From Thomasclavelia spiroformis DSM 1552 (GTDB lineage: Bacteria > Bacillota_I > Bacilli_A > Erysipelotrichales > Coprobacillaceae), in the NCBI RefSeq assembly GCF_025149465.1, contig NZ_CP102275.1, forward strand, positions 1,798,001 through 1,862,000: a stretch of DNA of 64,000 nucleotides. The letters run 5' to 3'. A program made the position numbers and the translations under genes. The number at the start of each line of letters is the position of its first letter. The first letter of the stretch is position 1. The notes beneath the pieces are model-generated. The model worked only from the letters and a program-made list of their open reading frames with translations, was not told where the DNA came from and did no database searches. This document shows positions 18,244-26,098 of the stretch, piece after piece.

Positions 18244-19002
18244 TTAATCAAGTTCAATATCTAAACCTACTGGACAATGATCACTTCCCATAATATCTTT
18301 AAAAATATAAGCATCTTTAATTTTCTCTTTTAAACAATCAGATACAATAAAATAATCAATTCGCCATCCAGCATTATTTTTACGAGCATTAAAACGATAT
18401 GACCACCAAGAATAAGCTCCTTGTAAATCAGGATATAAATATCTAAAAGTATCAATAAAACCATGATTCAACAATTGAGTCATTTTAGCTCTTTCCTCAT
18501 CACTAAATCCAGCATTTTTACGATTAGTCTTAGGATTCTTTAAATCAATTTCTTGATGAGCTACATTAAGATCTCCACATAATATAACTGGCTTTTTTTC
18601 TTCCAATGATTTTAAATATGCTAAAAAATCATCTTCCCAAACTTGGCGGTATTCCAAACGTTTTAAGCCATCTTGACTATTAGGCGTATAACAATTCACC
18701 AAATAAAACTTATTATATTCTAAAGTGATTACACGTCCTTCTTGATCATGCTCTTCAATATTAATTCCATAACTATAACTAAGAGGTTTTACTTTTGTAA
18801 AAACTAAAGTACCACTATAGCCTTTTTTTACAGCACTATTCATATACAAATAATACCCATGATCTTCTATTTCAATCTGTCCCTCTTGCATCTTTGTTTC
18901 TTGAATACAAAATATATCTGCATCAAAATCTTTTAAAATATCATAAAAACCTTTATTGATACAAGCTCTAATTCCATTTACATTCCACGATATTAATTTC
19001 AT
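18244..19002 (-). CDS. exoA: Exodeoxyribonuclease III / AP endonuclease
   Basis: A base-excision-repair enzyme that cuts 5' of abasic sites. At 252 residues it has the standard length of the ExoA/Xth family: [13 protein letters not shown] (metal Asn), FCIQETKM (metal Glu), [21 protein letters not shown] (D and N), WRIDYFIVS and [10 protein letters not shown] (catalytic Asp-His). All catalytic residues are present. Monocistronic, sharing a terminator with the symporter. Confidence 0.96.
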   Translation of the reverse strand: MKLISWNVNGIRACINKGFYDILKDFDADIFCIQETKMQEGQIEIEDHGYYLYMNSAVKKGYSGTLVFTKVKPLSYSYGINIEEHDQEGRVITLEYNKFYLVNCYTPNSQDGLKRLEYRQVWEDDFLAYLKSLEEKKPVILCGDLNVAHQEIDLKNPKTNRKNAGFSDEERAKMTQLLNHGFIDTFRYLYPDLQGAYSWWSYRFNARKNNAGWRIDYFIVSDCLKEKIKDAYIFKDIMGSDHCPVGLDIELD

Positions 19003-19115
19003 CTATACTTACCTCACTTACTAGATTATATCTTAATTACTATTTATATGGAAATAATATGAACAAATTTTTATAATTCTATAGTTATTTGTCAATAATA
19101 TTATTGGTGATACTA

Positions 19116-19577
19116 ATGAAAAAATATAAATATATTATTTTAAATATTACAATCTCTCTTGGCATTGGTGCTTTAAGCGTTCTTTTAACAATGAATTCTA
19201 TGGATTTATATAAAAAAATAAATATCCCTAAAATAGCACCACCAAGTATTGTTTTCCCTATAGTTTGGACTATTTTATATATTTTAATTGGACTTGCAAG
19301 CTACTTAATTCATCGAGAAAAAAATAATAATAAAGAATCAGCCTTAATTTTATACTATTTTTTATTAATACTTAATTTTAGTTGGCCTATAGTTTTTTTT
19401 AATTATCAAAACTTTCTTTTAGCTTTAGCAATTTTATTAGCTTTAAATATCTCTACTATTTTTTTAATTTATCTTTTTTACAAAATCAAACATAGTGCCG
19501 CTTATCTTTTACTTCCATATTTTATCTGGATTATTTTTGCACTTTACTTAAATTTCTGGATATTTTTGCATAATTAA
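19116..19577 (+). CDS. TspO/MBR family membrane protein
   Basis: A five-helix membrane protein of 153 residues from the selected ATG. TspO landmarks are present: P-x-x-F-P-I-V-W-T-I-L-Y in helix 2, then LIGLAS, LNFSWPIVFF in helix 3, and WIIFALYLNFWIF at the C-terminus. Family members bind porphyrins and other ligands; the bacterial role is usually stress related. The longer frame begins 9 codons upstream, but GGTGAT lies 6 bases before the internal ATG, so that start is preferred. Monocistronic, convergent with the permease. Confidence 0.88.
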   Translation: MKKYKYIILNITISLGIGALSVLLTMNSMDLYKKINIPKIAPPSIVFPIVWTILYILIGLASYLIHREKNNNKESALILYYFLLILNFSWPIVFFNYQNFLLALAILLALNISTIFLIYLFYKIKHSAAYLLLPYFIWIIFALYLNFWIFLHN

Positions 19578-19598
19578 AAGGCTTATTAAAAGCCTTTT
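19576..19598. terminator. Bidirectional terminator between tspO and the purine-type permease
   Basis: An 8-bp stem (AAAAGGCT with AGCCTTTT) and a 7-base loop. It touches the stop codons of both convergent genes. Confidence 0.8.
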
Positions 19599-20914
19599 TA
19601 AATAAATGCAAAATATAAAACAAACACCAGAATCAATATCCATACGATTGGTTTAATATCTTTTCCTTTTCCAGCAACAACACTAGTAAGACCATAGACA
19701 ATAAATCCAAATGCAATTCCATCAGAAATCGAATACGTTAAAACCATTATAATTACCGTAATAAAACCTGATGAAGCATAGATAATATCATCCCAATCAA
19801 TACCACCTAGTTGACTTGCCATAGATATTCCTACAGCAACTAAAGCCGGTGCCGTAACAGCACTAGTTACCACACTTAATACCGGTGCAAAAAAGATTGA
19901 TAACAAAAATAAAACTGCTGTAACACAAGCTGTTAATCCCGTTCTTCCACCTGCTTCAACTCCAGCCGTAGATTCGACAAACGAAGTAACTGTTGATGTT
20001 CCAAGAATCCCACCAATTACCGTTCCAACAGAATCAGCAACTAATGCTTGTTCAATATTTTCAAGTTCACCATTTTGATCAACTAAATTAGTTTTATTAG
20101 CAACAGAAATCAAAGTTCCTGCAGTATCAAAAAAATCAACAAATAACAATGAAAATAAAGCAACGACACAATCAGGATGTGAAAATAGTTCACCAAAGCC
20201 ATTCATAAATAATCCAAAACCGCTTGTATCTAAATCAAACGAAACAATAGCACTAGGCATTTTAGGCATACCTTCTACACCAAATAACCCAAAAATAATT
20301 CCTACAACAGCCGTAATGACCAAACCATAAAACACAGCTGCCGGAACCTTTTTAGCCATCAAAATAATCGTAATCAATATACCAAATAATGCCAATAAAA
20401 CAACTGGATTTGTTAAATCTCCTAACGCGACAAACGTCGAATCACTTCCAACGATAATTCCAGCATTTTTAAAACCAATAAAAGCAATAAAAAATCCAAT
20501 CCCAGCTCCAATCGATAACTTTAATTGATGAGGAATAGCATTAATAATTGCTTTTCGAATACCAGTAACCGAGATAATTAAAAAAATCAATCCTGATACC
20601 ACAACTGCAGCAAGTGCAGCTTCGGGACTATAACCCATAGTAAGAACTATGGTATATGTAAATAATGCATTTACACCCATTCCTGGTGCTAAAGCAACTG
20701 GATAATTTGCAAGTAAGCCCATTATCAAAGTTGCAATTCCAGCTGATAGAGCTGTTGCTAAAAAGACACTATCATAAGATAATCCTGCTTCTTTTAACAT
20801 GGTTGGATTAACTGCTAAAATATAAGCCATTGCTAAAAATGTTGTCACACCTGCAATAACTTCTGTTTTAATCGTTGTTCCTTTTTCTTTTAATTTAAAC
20901 AATTTTTCAAACAT
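19598..20914 (-). CDS. NCS2 family purine-type permease (AzgA/PbuG subfamily)
   Basis: A proton-coupled importer of hypoxanthine, guanine or adenine in the best-known relatives. 438 residues with about 13 hydrophobic segments and AzgA-type motifs: EVIAGVTTFLAMAYILAVNP at the N-terminus, ALAPGMGVNA, IGAGIGFFIAFIGFKNAG, SLLFVDFFDTAGTLISVANK and STVTSFVESTAGVEAGGRTG. The length and the last two motifs favour AzgA over the uracil/xanthine branches. RBS AAAAGGAGAA. The leader carries a structured element (20937-20982), and an IS110 element has landed just beyond it, so the native promoter may have been displaced. Confidence 0.93.
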   Translation of the reverse strand: MFEKLFKLKEKGTTIKTEVIAGVTTFLAMAYILAVNPTMLKEAGLSYDSVFLATALSAGIATLIMGLLANYPVALAPGMGVNALFTYTIVLTMGYSPEAALAAVVVSGLIFLIISVTGIRKAIINAIPHQLKLSIGAGIGFFIAFIGFKNAGIIVGSDSTFVALGDLTNPVVLLALFGILITIILMAKKVPAAVFYGLVITAVVGIIFGLFGVEGMPKMPSAIVSFDLDTSGFGLFMNGFGELFSHPDCVVALFSLLFVDFFDTAGTLISVANKTNLVDQNGELENIEQALVADSVGTVIGGILGTSTVTSFVESTAGVEAGGRTGLTACVTAVLFLLSIFFAPVLSVVTSAVTAPALVAVGISMASQLGGIDWDDIIYASSGFITVIIMVLTYSISDGIAFGFIVYGLTSVVAGKGKDIKPIVWILILVFVLYFAFI

Positions 20915-20936
20915 CTATTATTCTCCTTTTTTTCCT

Positions 20937-20982
20937 GGTATATTGAAGTTACTCATACAAAGAGTAATAAATCTAATATACC
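20937..20982 (-). promoter_or_regulatory. Structured leader element before the NCS2 permease, type unknown
   Basis: On the permease strand: an 8-bp outer stem GGTATATT/AATATACC, an asymmetric internal loop (7 and 4 bases), an inner 6-bp stem TTACTC/GAGTAA and a 7-base loop. It ends 22 bases before the permease start codon. Purine-riboswitch hallmark segments are absent. It could be an RNA regulator, a protein operator or a decayed terminator. Confidence 0.4.
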
Positions 20983-20995
20983 AATTCTCCTTTCT

Positions 20996-21023
20996 ACCTG
21001 AATTATTTGGTATCACTTCAGGT
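20996..21023. repeat. Inverted repeat between the permease leader and the IS110 element
   Basis: ACCTGAA and TTCAGGT separated by 14 bases form a perfect 7-bp stem. It may belong to the permease leader or to the outer left end of the IS element; sequence alone does not decide. Confidence 0.4.
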
Positions 21024-21038
21024 TGTGTTAAAATGTGT

Positions 21039-21049
21039 AATTGTGAATG
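21039..21049 (+). repeat. Putative left subterminal inverted repeat of the IS110-family element
   Basis: AATTGTGAATG, perfectly complementary to the copy at 22462-22472. A chance match of 11 bp in so AT-rich a region is possible but not very likely. Confidence 0.45.
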
Positions 21050-21228
21050 TGGATTTGTATTTTTTTCCTTATTGCTTTGACTTTTCAGAAAGGATCTTAC
21101 CACTTCTTTGTATCGCATTTATTATTAGTTGTATGAGTCTTTTGAATTCTGAACACACCAGGTTTTTGATACCTTTGAAGTGGATCTGATTTCACAATCA
21201 CAAATCATCTTAAGAAAGGAATTGATAA
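21050..21228 (+). ncRNA. Candidate bridge RNA region of the IS110-family element
   Basis: In the IS110 subgroup, the noncoding stretch upstream of the recombinase encodes a bridge RNA with target- and donor-recognising loops. Here this stretch contains no gene and can form several short hairpins, for example AGGT/ACCT near 21160-21176 and TGATTT/AAATCA near 21188-21208. No conserved bridge-RNA fold was verified, so boundaries and structure are guesses from position. Confidence 0.3.
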
Positions 21229-21230
21229 TT

Positions 21231-22391
21231 ATGAAACTTGTTGGAATTGACATTGCCAAATATAAACATGCCGCTTTTATCATGGATGCTTCTACTGGCG
21301 AATCTTTATGTGATCCTTTTTTATTCAAAAACAATAAAGATGGATTTCAAAAATTTTATGACGAACTTAATAAATACACACAAGATGAACTTTTAATCGG
21401 TATGGAAGATACAGGACACTATAACTTTGCCATTGAAAGCTGTTTATTGGCTAAAGGTTATAAAGTTGCTTTAATCAATCCTATTACCACTAAGAACCTT
21501 AGAAAAGCTTCTTTAAAAACTGTTAAAAGTGATAAAGAAGATGCTATTTTAATTACCAAAGCTCTCCTAGATAAAGATTACTATCGCATCATCTCTATTC
21601 AAGATGAGAAATTAAAGGAGGCCAGAGAATTAACTCGCTATCGTACACAATTGACAATTGAAATGAATCGTAAGAAGAATATTCTTCAAAGACATATTGA
21701 TATTGTTTTTCCTGAATTTAATACATTATTTAATAATGAATACACCATTACATATTTAAATATTTTAAGAAAATATGGTGATGCCTATACCATTGCACAT
21801 ACAGATATTCGTTCTTTAAGAAAATGTTTTAAATACTGTAATATCTTCTCAGCAGAAGACTTAAAAGAATTAGCTTCTAATTCTGTGGGTATTCATGATG
21901 TTTCTATTTCTTTTATCATTCAATCGGTTATTTCCAGTATTGATTTAATAAACTTTCAAATTGAAGAATTAGATAAAAAAATAGAAGAACTCGCCATCAC
22001 ACAAGATTCTTCTATCACATCAATACCAGGAATATCAATTATTACTGGTACTTCTATTTTAGCTGAACTTGGTGATATAAGTAAATACTCAAATGCAGGA
22101 AAATTAATTAAATTTGCAGGTGTGAATCCATATATCAGTGAATCTGGCGAATTTTCAGCTGATAAAACAGCCATAACCAAGAAAGGTTCTAAATATCTAA
22201 GGGCAACACTTTATCGAGTCATCATACCTGTAATACGCCACAACCCTGCATTTAATAACTACTATCATTTAAAACGAAGTCAAGGCAAAGGACATCTTTG
22301 CGCTTTAGGTCATTGTGTAAGAAAACTTTTAAGAATCATTTATCATCTTGAAATAAATCATATTACTTTTGATATAAATTCTCTTAAATAA
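21231..22391 (+). CDS. IS110-family transposase (DEDD recombinase)
   Basis: 386 residues. The N-terminal RuvC-like domain shows the DEDD set: D7 (VGIDIAK), E59 (GMEDTGHY), D101 and D104 (KSDKEDA). A coiled middle region follows, then the C-terminal Tnp_20 domain with SITSIPGIS, GDISKYSN, KLIKFAGVNP and TKKGSKYLRATLYR, where the catalytic serine of the family is expected. The reading frame is intact, so the element could be active. The start is the ATG after AAGAAAGGA; the frame extends 17 codons further upstream without a ribosome site. Confidence 0.95.
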   Translation: MKLVGIDIAKYKHAAFIMDASTGESLCDPFLFKNNKDGFQKFYDELNKYTQDELLIGMEDTGHYNFAIESCLLAKGYKVALINPITTKNLRKASLKTVKSDKEDAILITKALLDKDYYRIISIQDEKLKEARELTRYRTQLTIEMNRKKNILQRHIDIVFPEFNTLFNNEYTITYLNILRKYGDAYTIAHTDIRSLRKCFKYCNIFSAEDLKELASNSVGIHDVSISFIIQSVISSIDLINFQIEELDKKIEELAITQDSSITSIPGISIITGTSILAELGDISKYSNAGKLIKFAGVNPYISESGEFSADKTAITKKGSKYLRATLYRVIIPVIRHNPAFNNYYHLKRSQGKGHLCALGHCVRKLLRIIYHLEINHITFDINSLK

Positions 22392-22461
22392 TCAAAACAT
22401 TTATCGAACTAAATTCTATTAAAATAAGCTATTTTTACGATAGTTCTTTTTAACATTTTTT

Positions 22462-22472
22462 CATTCACAATT
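22462..22472 (+). repeat. Putative right subterminal inverted repeat of the IS110-family element
   Basis: CATTCACAATT, reverse complement of the left copy, 71 bases after the transposase stop codon. Confidence 0.45.
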
Positions 22473-22606
22473 TCAAAGATCAAATACTATATTTTCAAGT
22501 AATTTATTTTCATACTATTTCATAATCTACTACTTGACTTTAATATAGTTGTCTTTCTCATTATATCTTAAATTATAACCATTTCAAGAAAAATAATAAT
22601 GTTACC

Positions 22607-23011
22607 TCAATAAACATTTACATAAAATAAAAATTCCTCCAAAGCCCTTGTTTTTAACCGATAATAAGTTGCACGACTATAATAATCAACCCACCATTCA
22701 TTTTCTTTTTGTTCAACATACTCATTAACAATAATCAATTGACTATCATGAGACAATGCCTTAATAATCATTTCAAACGAAGAAATTAAACTCTTTAACT
22801 CATCTTTATCCTCAATTCCACTATTTAAACGTTCTGCCATAGATTTCTTATATTGATTCTTAGTCTCTTTAATTACACTTGTACTTACTTGAGGATAATA
22901 ATTCATATTTTCTAAACAATACAATCTTAACTTAGCTCGATGATATTGCTTAAATAAACTCTTAACTACAGCTTGCTTTTGTTTAAATGTTAACGTATTT
23001 GTTCCCTTCAT
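22607..23011 (-). CDS. MG284/MPN403-like regulator with sigma region 4-type helix-turn-helix
   Basis: 134 residues, mostly helical. The C-terminal 40 residues (LIIVNEYV, then WWVDYYSRATYYRLKTRALEEFL) match the ArpU/MG284-MPN403 pattern, a sigma-region-4-like DNA-binding helix-turn-helix in which YSRATYYRLK is the recognition helix. Related proteins occur in Mollicutes and low-GC Firmicutes; their targets are not established to my knowledge. It is the last gene of a leftward group with the phosphatase, radical SAM and kinase genes. Its AGGAGG site lies in the 3' arm of a hairpin ending in a T-run. Confidence 0.65.
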   Translation of the reverse strand: MKGTNTLTFKQKQAVVKSLFKQYHRAKLRLYCLENMNYYPQVSTSVIKETKNQYKKSMAERLNSGIEDKDELKSLISSFEMIIKALSHDSQLIIVNEYVEQKENEWWVDYYSRATYYRLKTRALEEFLFYVNVY

Positions 23012-23049
23012 AAAAAACCTCCTATTATCATATACACTATAAATAGGAG
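23012..23049 (-). promoter_or_regulatory. Hairpin containing the ribosome-binding site of the MG284-like gene
   Basis: CTCCTATT pairs with AATAGGAG across a 15-base loop, followed by GTTTTTT and then the ATG. The second arm is the Shine-Dalgarno sequence itself. The structure could act as a partial terminator after the phosphatase gene or as a translational lock. Confidence 0.5.
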
Positions 23050-23059
23050 ATTTTCTTCA

Positions 23060-23794
23060 TTAAATTATAAAATTTTCGATTATATCCATAATTTTCTCTT
23101 CATCAAAACCACAACTAATCAGATATTCTTTAGCACTACCATAATTACTTCTTAAATAATCTAGTAACTCCATCATCATTCGTGGCTCGGATTCTAAATA
23201 AACATGATTTTTAGCATCAATAATTTTTTCTAATTCTGGAATCAAACTCAAATTATTTTCATAAGATTCTGAATAATCTTTAACAATATCATATTCATGA
23301 CACCCTGCTAAATCTAATAATAATGCAGCAACTACTCCAGTTCGATCCTTACCAGCTGAACAATTAAACATAATTGCATCATAAGGATGGTCATAAAAGA
23401 CTTCAAAAAGTTCTTTAAATTGCTCTTTATTAGCCTCTAACATATAAATATAAAAACCAGCTAAATCTTTATAATTTGCAATTTCCTTAGGCAAAACATT
23501 TAAATTTTTAGTTTTCATTAAATCAATTCTAATATATTCAATATCCTTATATCCAATAAGTGAACTAGGTTGTTGTTCTATTTCAAAATCACTTCTTAAA
23601 TCAATTTGTAATCTAATTCCATAATTATACAAATATTCCTTTTCTTCATCCGTTAATTTACTAGGATTAGTAGAACGAATAAATTTGTGACTTTTAGTAT
23701 AATATCCACTTTGTGTTTCATAACCACCTAAATCACGAATATTCGTCATACTTTCAACTTGTAACATTCTTTCTTCTCGACTTAATTGCATCAT
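23060..23794 (-). CDS. Tyrosine-protein phosphatase (family 3, dual-specificity type)
   Basis: 244 residues with the protein tyrosine phosphatase P-loop NCSAGKDRTG (C-x5-R, near residue 145). N-terminal markers of the bacterial Y_phosphatase3 family are present: SMTNIRDLGGYET and IRSTNPSKLTDEE, the latter near the start. LRLQIDLRSDFE precedes the general-acid region. Cytoplasmic, no signal. Relatives remove phosphate from tyrosine or phosphoinositides; the substrate is unknown here. GAGG lies 8 bases before the first of two ATGs. Confidence 0.88.
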   Translation of the reverse strand: MMQLSREERMLQVESMTNIRDLGGYETQSGYYTKSHKFIRSTNPSKLTDEEKEYLYNYGIRLQIDLRSDFEIEQQPSSLIGYKDIEYIRIDLMKTKNLNVLPKEIANYKDLAGFYIYMLEANKEQFKELFEVFYDHPYDAIMFNCSAGKDRTGVVAALLLDLAGCHEYDIVKDYSESYENNLSLIPELEKIIDAKNHVYLESEPRMMMELLDYLRSNYGSAKEYLISCGFDEEKIMDIIENFII

Positions 23795-23850
23795 TGTAAA
23801 TACCTCACTTGATAAACCATTATATCACAAGAACTATTAATAAACAATTT

Positions 23851-24495
23851 TTACTCTTCAAATGGACGCACTCTCAATACAACATTTAAATCATCTGCAA
23901 TTTTTTGACATTTAGTAATTTTTTCTTTTCCAATAATATCAACTACTGTTAAAACAACATTTTTTACATGCTTTTTTGATTTTGAAGCAAAATCCAACAT
24001 ATGATCAAAAGAATCAATTCCATATTTAGATCTAGTTATTTGATAATATTCTTCTTTATTAGGCGCATTTAAACTAATTGATAATGTATCAATCAAATTT
24101 TCAAAATCAGGCGTAATATCTCTATTTAAAGCAACAGAAGCTAATCCATTAGTATTAATTCTAATTGGCAAATCACTTCTTTTTGACTTTAAATATCCTG
24201 CTACTTCCATCACATCATCATGACGAATCAATGGCTCTCCAAAACCACAAAATACCACTTCTTTAAAATCATTCAAATTATATTTTTCAAACTCATCAAT
24301 AATCATTTCAACTGATGGCTCATATTCTAACCATAACGAATTATCCTTGATCATCTGTTTAGTATTTCTTAGACAAAACGTACACGCTAGAAAACAACGA
24401 TTAGTACAATTCACATAACAAGTGACACCTGTTAAATCATTTAATTCCTTAATGTCAATATAACTATTTTCATATAAAGTATACAAAATTACCAT
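23851..24495 (-). CDS. Radical SAM protein, TatD-associated type
   Basis: 214 residues. The [4Fe-4S] cluster motif is C34-x3-C38-x2-C41 (CFLACTFC), preceded by TCYVNCTNR and followed by LRN, NLWLEYEP-like spacing, the GFGEPL segment (SAM binding) and RINTNGLA. This layout matches the small TatD-family-associated radical SAM group (TIGR04038-like). TatD itself is not next to it in this window. The reaction is unknown. It lies 13 bases downstream of the pyridoxamine kinase gene and has an AAGGGGGA site. Confidence 0.8.
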   Translation of the reverse strand: MVILYTLYENSYIDIKELNDLTGVTCYVNCTNRCFLACTFCLRNTKQMIKDNSLWLEYEPSVEMIIDEFEKYNLNDFKEVVFCGFGEPLIRHDDVMEVAGYLKSKRSDLPIRINTNGLASVALNRDITPDFENLIDTLSISLNAPNKEEYYQITRSKYGIDSFDHMLDFASKSKKHVKNVVLTVVDIIGKEKITKCQKIADDLNVVLRVRPFEE

Positions 24496-24508
24496 TTTAC
24501 TTTCCCCC

Positions 24509-25327
24509 TTATAATTCTTTTAAAAACGGTTCAAAACATAAACCTAAATGATTATCAACACCAAGTTCTTGACTATATTTAATACATTTCGAAGCAAAAT
24601 CAGCAGCTACCACTACGCTTTTATAAAAATCCTGTTCTAATAAATATTTTCCAGCAATAACACCACTAATAACATCACCCGTTCCACTTCTTTCCTCCCC
24701 AATTTTTTCCACTTCAACAATACGATATTTTTTACCTTCTTCATAAACAAAATTAATCAACTTATTTTTAACATTTATTCCTGTTACAACGATCATTTTT
24801 GCTCCTTTATCCACTAAACATTTACACATTTTTTCTAACTCATCATAACTAGGAATCTCACTTGGATATTCAATATCTAAAAGAGCATATAATTCTGTAA
24901 GATTCGGTGTTAAAATTGTTGCATATGGAATCAATTCACGCATTTTAGCTTGCATTTGAGGCGTATAAGTTTTATATAATTTTCCATGGTCCCCCATTAC
25001 TGGATCAATTAATACAAATGTATCTTTTTGTTTAAATGTTTTGATAAAATCAATTACTATTTCTATTTGTTTACTTGATCCTAAAAAACCTGTTACAATT
25101 CCATCAACTTCTAAATTAATTTGTTTATAAGTATTAATATAATCATTCATCTTACTTGTATAATCGTCAAAAAAATAATTTGAATGATAAGTATTAATTG
25201 ACAAAATTGCAGTTGGAATAAAAACACATTCTATTGACATCGCTGAAATAATTGGTAGTTGTGCAGCAATTGAACAGCGACTATAGCCCGTTATATCATT
25301 AATTAAAGCAATTCTTTTTTGTCTCAT
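24509..25327 (-). CDS. Pyridoxamine/pyridoxal kinase (PfkB/ribokinase-like)
   Basis: Phosphorylates a B6 vitamer with ATP for PLP salvage. 272 residues with a kinase N-terminus RIALINDITGYSRCS, LSINTYHSNYF, VDGIVTGFLGS, LIDPVMGDHGKLY, LTPNLTELYALL and the anion-hole and catalytic-base motif RSGTGDVISG (Asp of GTGD). The domain order and length match Firmicutes pyridoxamine kinase. First gene of the leftward group with radical SAM, phosphatase and MG284-like genes. Confidence 0.87.
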   Translation of the reverse strand: MRQKRIALINDITGYSRCSIAAQLPIISAMSIECVFIPTAILSINTYHSNYFFDDYTSKMNDYINTYKQINLEVDGIVTGFLGSSKQIEIVIDFIKTFKQKDTFVLIDPVMGDHGKLYKTYTPQMQAKMRELIPYATILTPNLTELYALLDIEYPSEIPSYDELEKMCKCLVDKGAKMIVVTGINVKNKLINFVYEEGKKYRIVEVEKIGEERSGTGDVISGVIAGKYLLEQDFYKSVVVAADFASKCIKYSQELGVDNHLGLCFEPFLKEL

Positions 25328-25469
25328 AAAAAACCTCTTCTTTCATTGTCATTTATTTTATCATATTTTTATAACATTTAATCATGTCAGTTTTAATTAT
25401 TTTTATATGGACAAGTAATATTATTTTTTTGTATAATAATATATACAGAGAAAAAGAAAAGGAGAAACT

Positions 25470-26069
25470 ATGAAAAAATTATTTAAATTTGGGATGGTTA
25501 TGCTTCTAGCTATTAGTTTAGTAGGATGCGGTGGTGACAATGATTCAAAAGATAAAAAAGATGATTTATTAAGTGGCAATCATCATGCAGTAATTGATGT
25601 TAAAGATTATGGTGTAATTAAAGTAGAATTAAACGCTGATGAAGCACCAATTACTGTTACTAATTTTGTTAAACTTGCTAAAGATGGATTTTATGATGGT
25701 TTAACATTCCATCGAATTATTAATGGTTTTATGATTCAAGGTGGTGATCCTGAAGGAAATGGTACAGGAGGATCTGATGAAACAATCAAAGGTGAATTCA
25801 GTGCAAATGGTGTTGATAATGTTTTAAAACATACTCGCGGTGCTATTTCTATGGCTCGTTCACAGGACTATGATAGTGCAAGTTCACAATTTTTTATCAT
25901 GCATGAAACTAATGCCTCATTAGATGGTCAATACGCTGTATTTGGTTATGTATATGAAGGAATGGACGTTGTTGATAAAATTGCTACAAGTGTTCCTGTA
26001 ACTGATAATAATGGTACAGTTGAAGCACAAAACCAACCAGTAATTAATTCAATTAAAATAACAGATTAA
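25470..26069 (+). CDS. Peptidyl-prolyl cis-trans isomerase, cyclophilin type, lipoprotein
   Basis: A surface-anchored foldase of 199 residues. Residues 1-20 are a lipoprotein signal: MKK, a hydrophobic core (MVMLLAISLVG) and the lipobox LVGC, with C20 as lipidation site. The linker GGDNDSKDKK leads to a cyclophilin domain: NFVKLAKDGFYDGLTFHRIINGFMIQGGDP (catalytic R in FHRI), then GAISMARSQD, SSQFFIMH and YAVFGYV. The usual catalytic residues are seen. RBS AAAAGGAGAAA. Monocistronic, convergent with the MATE gene. Confidence 0.95.
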   Translation: MKKLFKFGMVMLLAISLVGCGGDNDSKDKKDDLLSGNHHAVIDVKDYGVIKVELNADEAPITVTNFVKLAKDGFYDGLTFHRIINGFMIQGGDPEGNGTGGSDETIKGEFSANGVDNVLKHTRGAISMARSQDYDSASSQFFIMHETNASLDGQYAVFGYVYEGMDVVDKIATSVPVTDNNGTVEAQNQPVINSIKITD

Positions 26070-26071
26070 AA

Positions 26072-26098
26072 AAATCAATGACTTTTTGTCACTGATTT
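26072..26098. terminator. Bidirectional terminator between cyclophilin and MATE genes
   Basis: AAATCAATGAC pairs with GTCACTGATTT (one A-C mismatch), loop TTTTT, with T-runs on both strands. It overlaps the last codons of the MATE gene. Confidence 0.8.

Larger units (their letters stand above)
21039..22472 (+). mobile_element. IS110-family insertion sequence (ends tentative)
   Basis: A complete IS110-type recombinase gene with about 180 bases of noncoding DNA before it and about 80 bases after it, bounded by an 11-bp perfect inverted repeat, AATTGTGAATG and CATTCACAATT. IS110-family elements make no obvious target duplication, and only some members carry (sub)terminal repeats, so the true ends may lie some bases outside. 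It is inserted in the gap between two leftward genes, in the opposite orientation. Confidence 0.75.

Noticed and set aside
20937-21230. Purine riboswitch upstream of the NCS2 permease
   Set aside because: The conserved purine-riboswitch core segments (such as CTACC and CCGTAAA) are absent on the permease strand.
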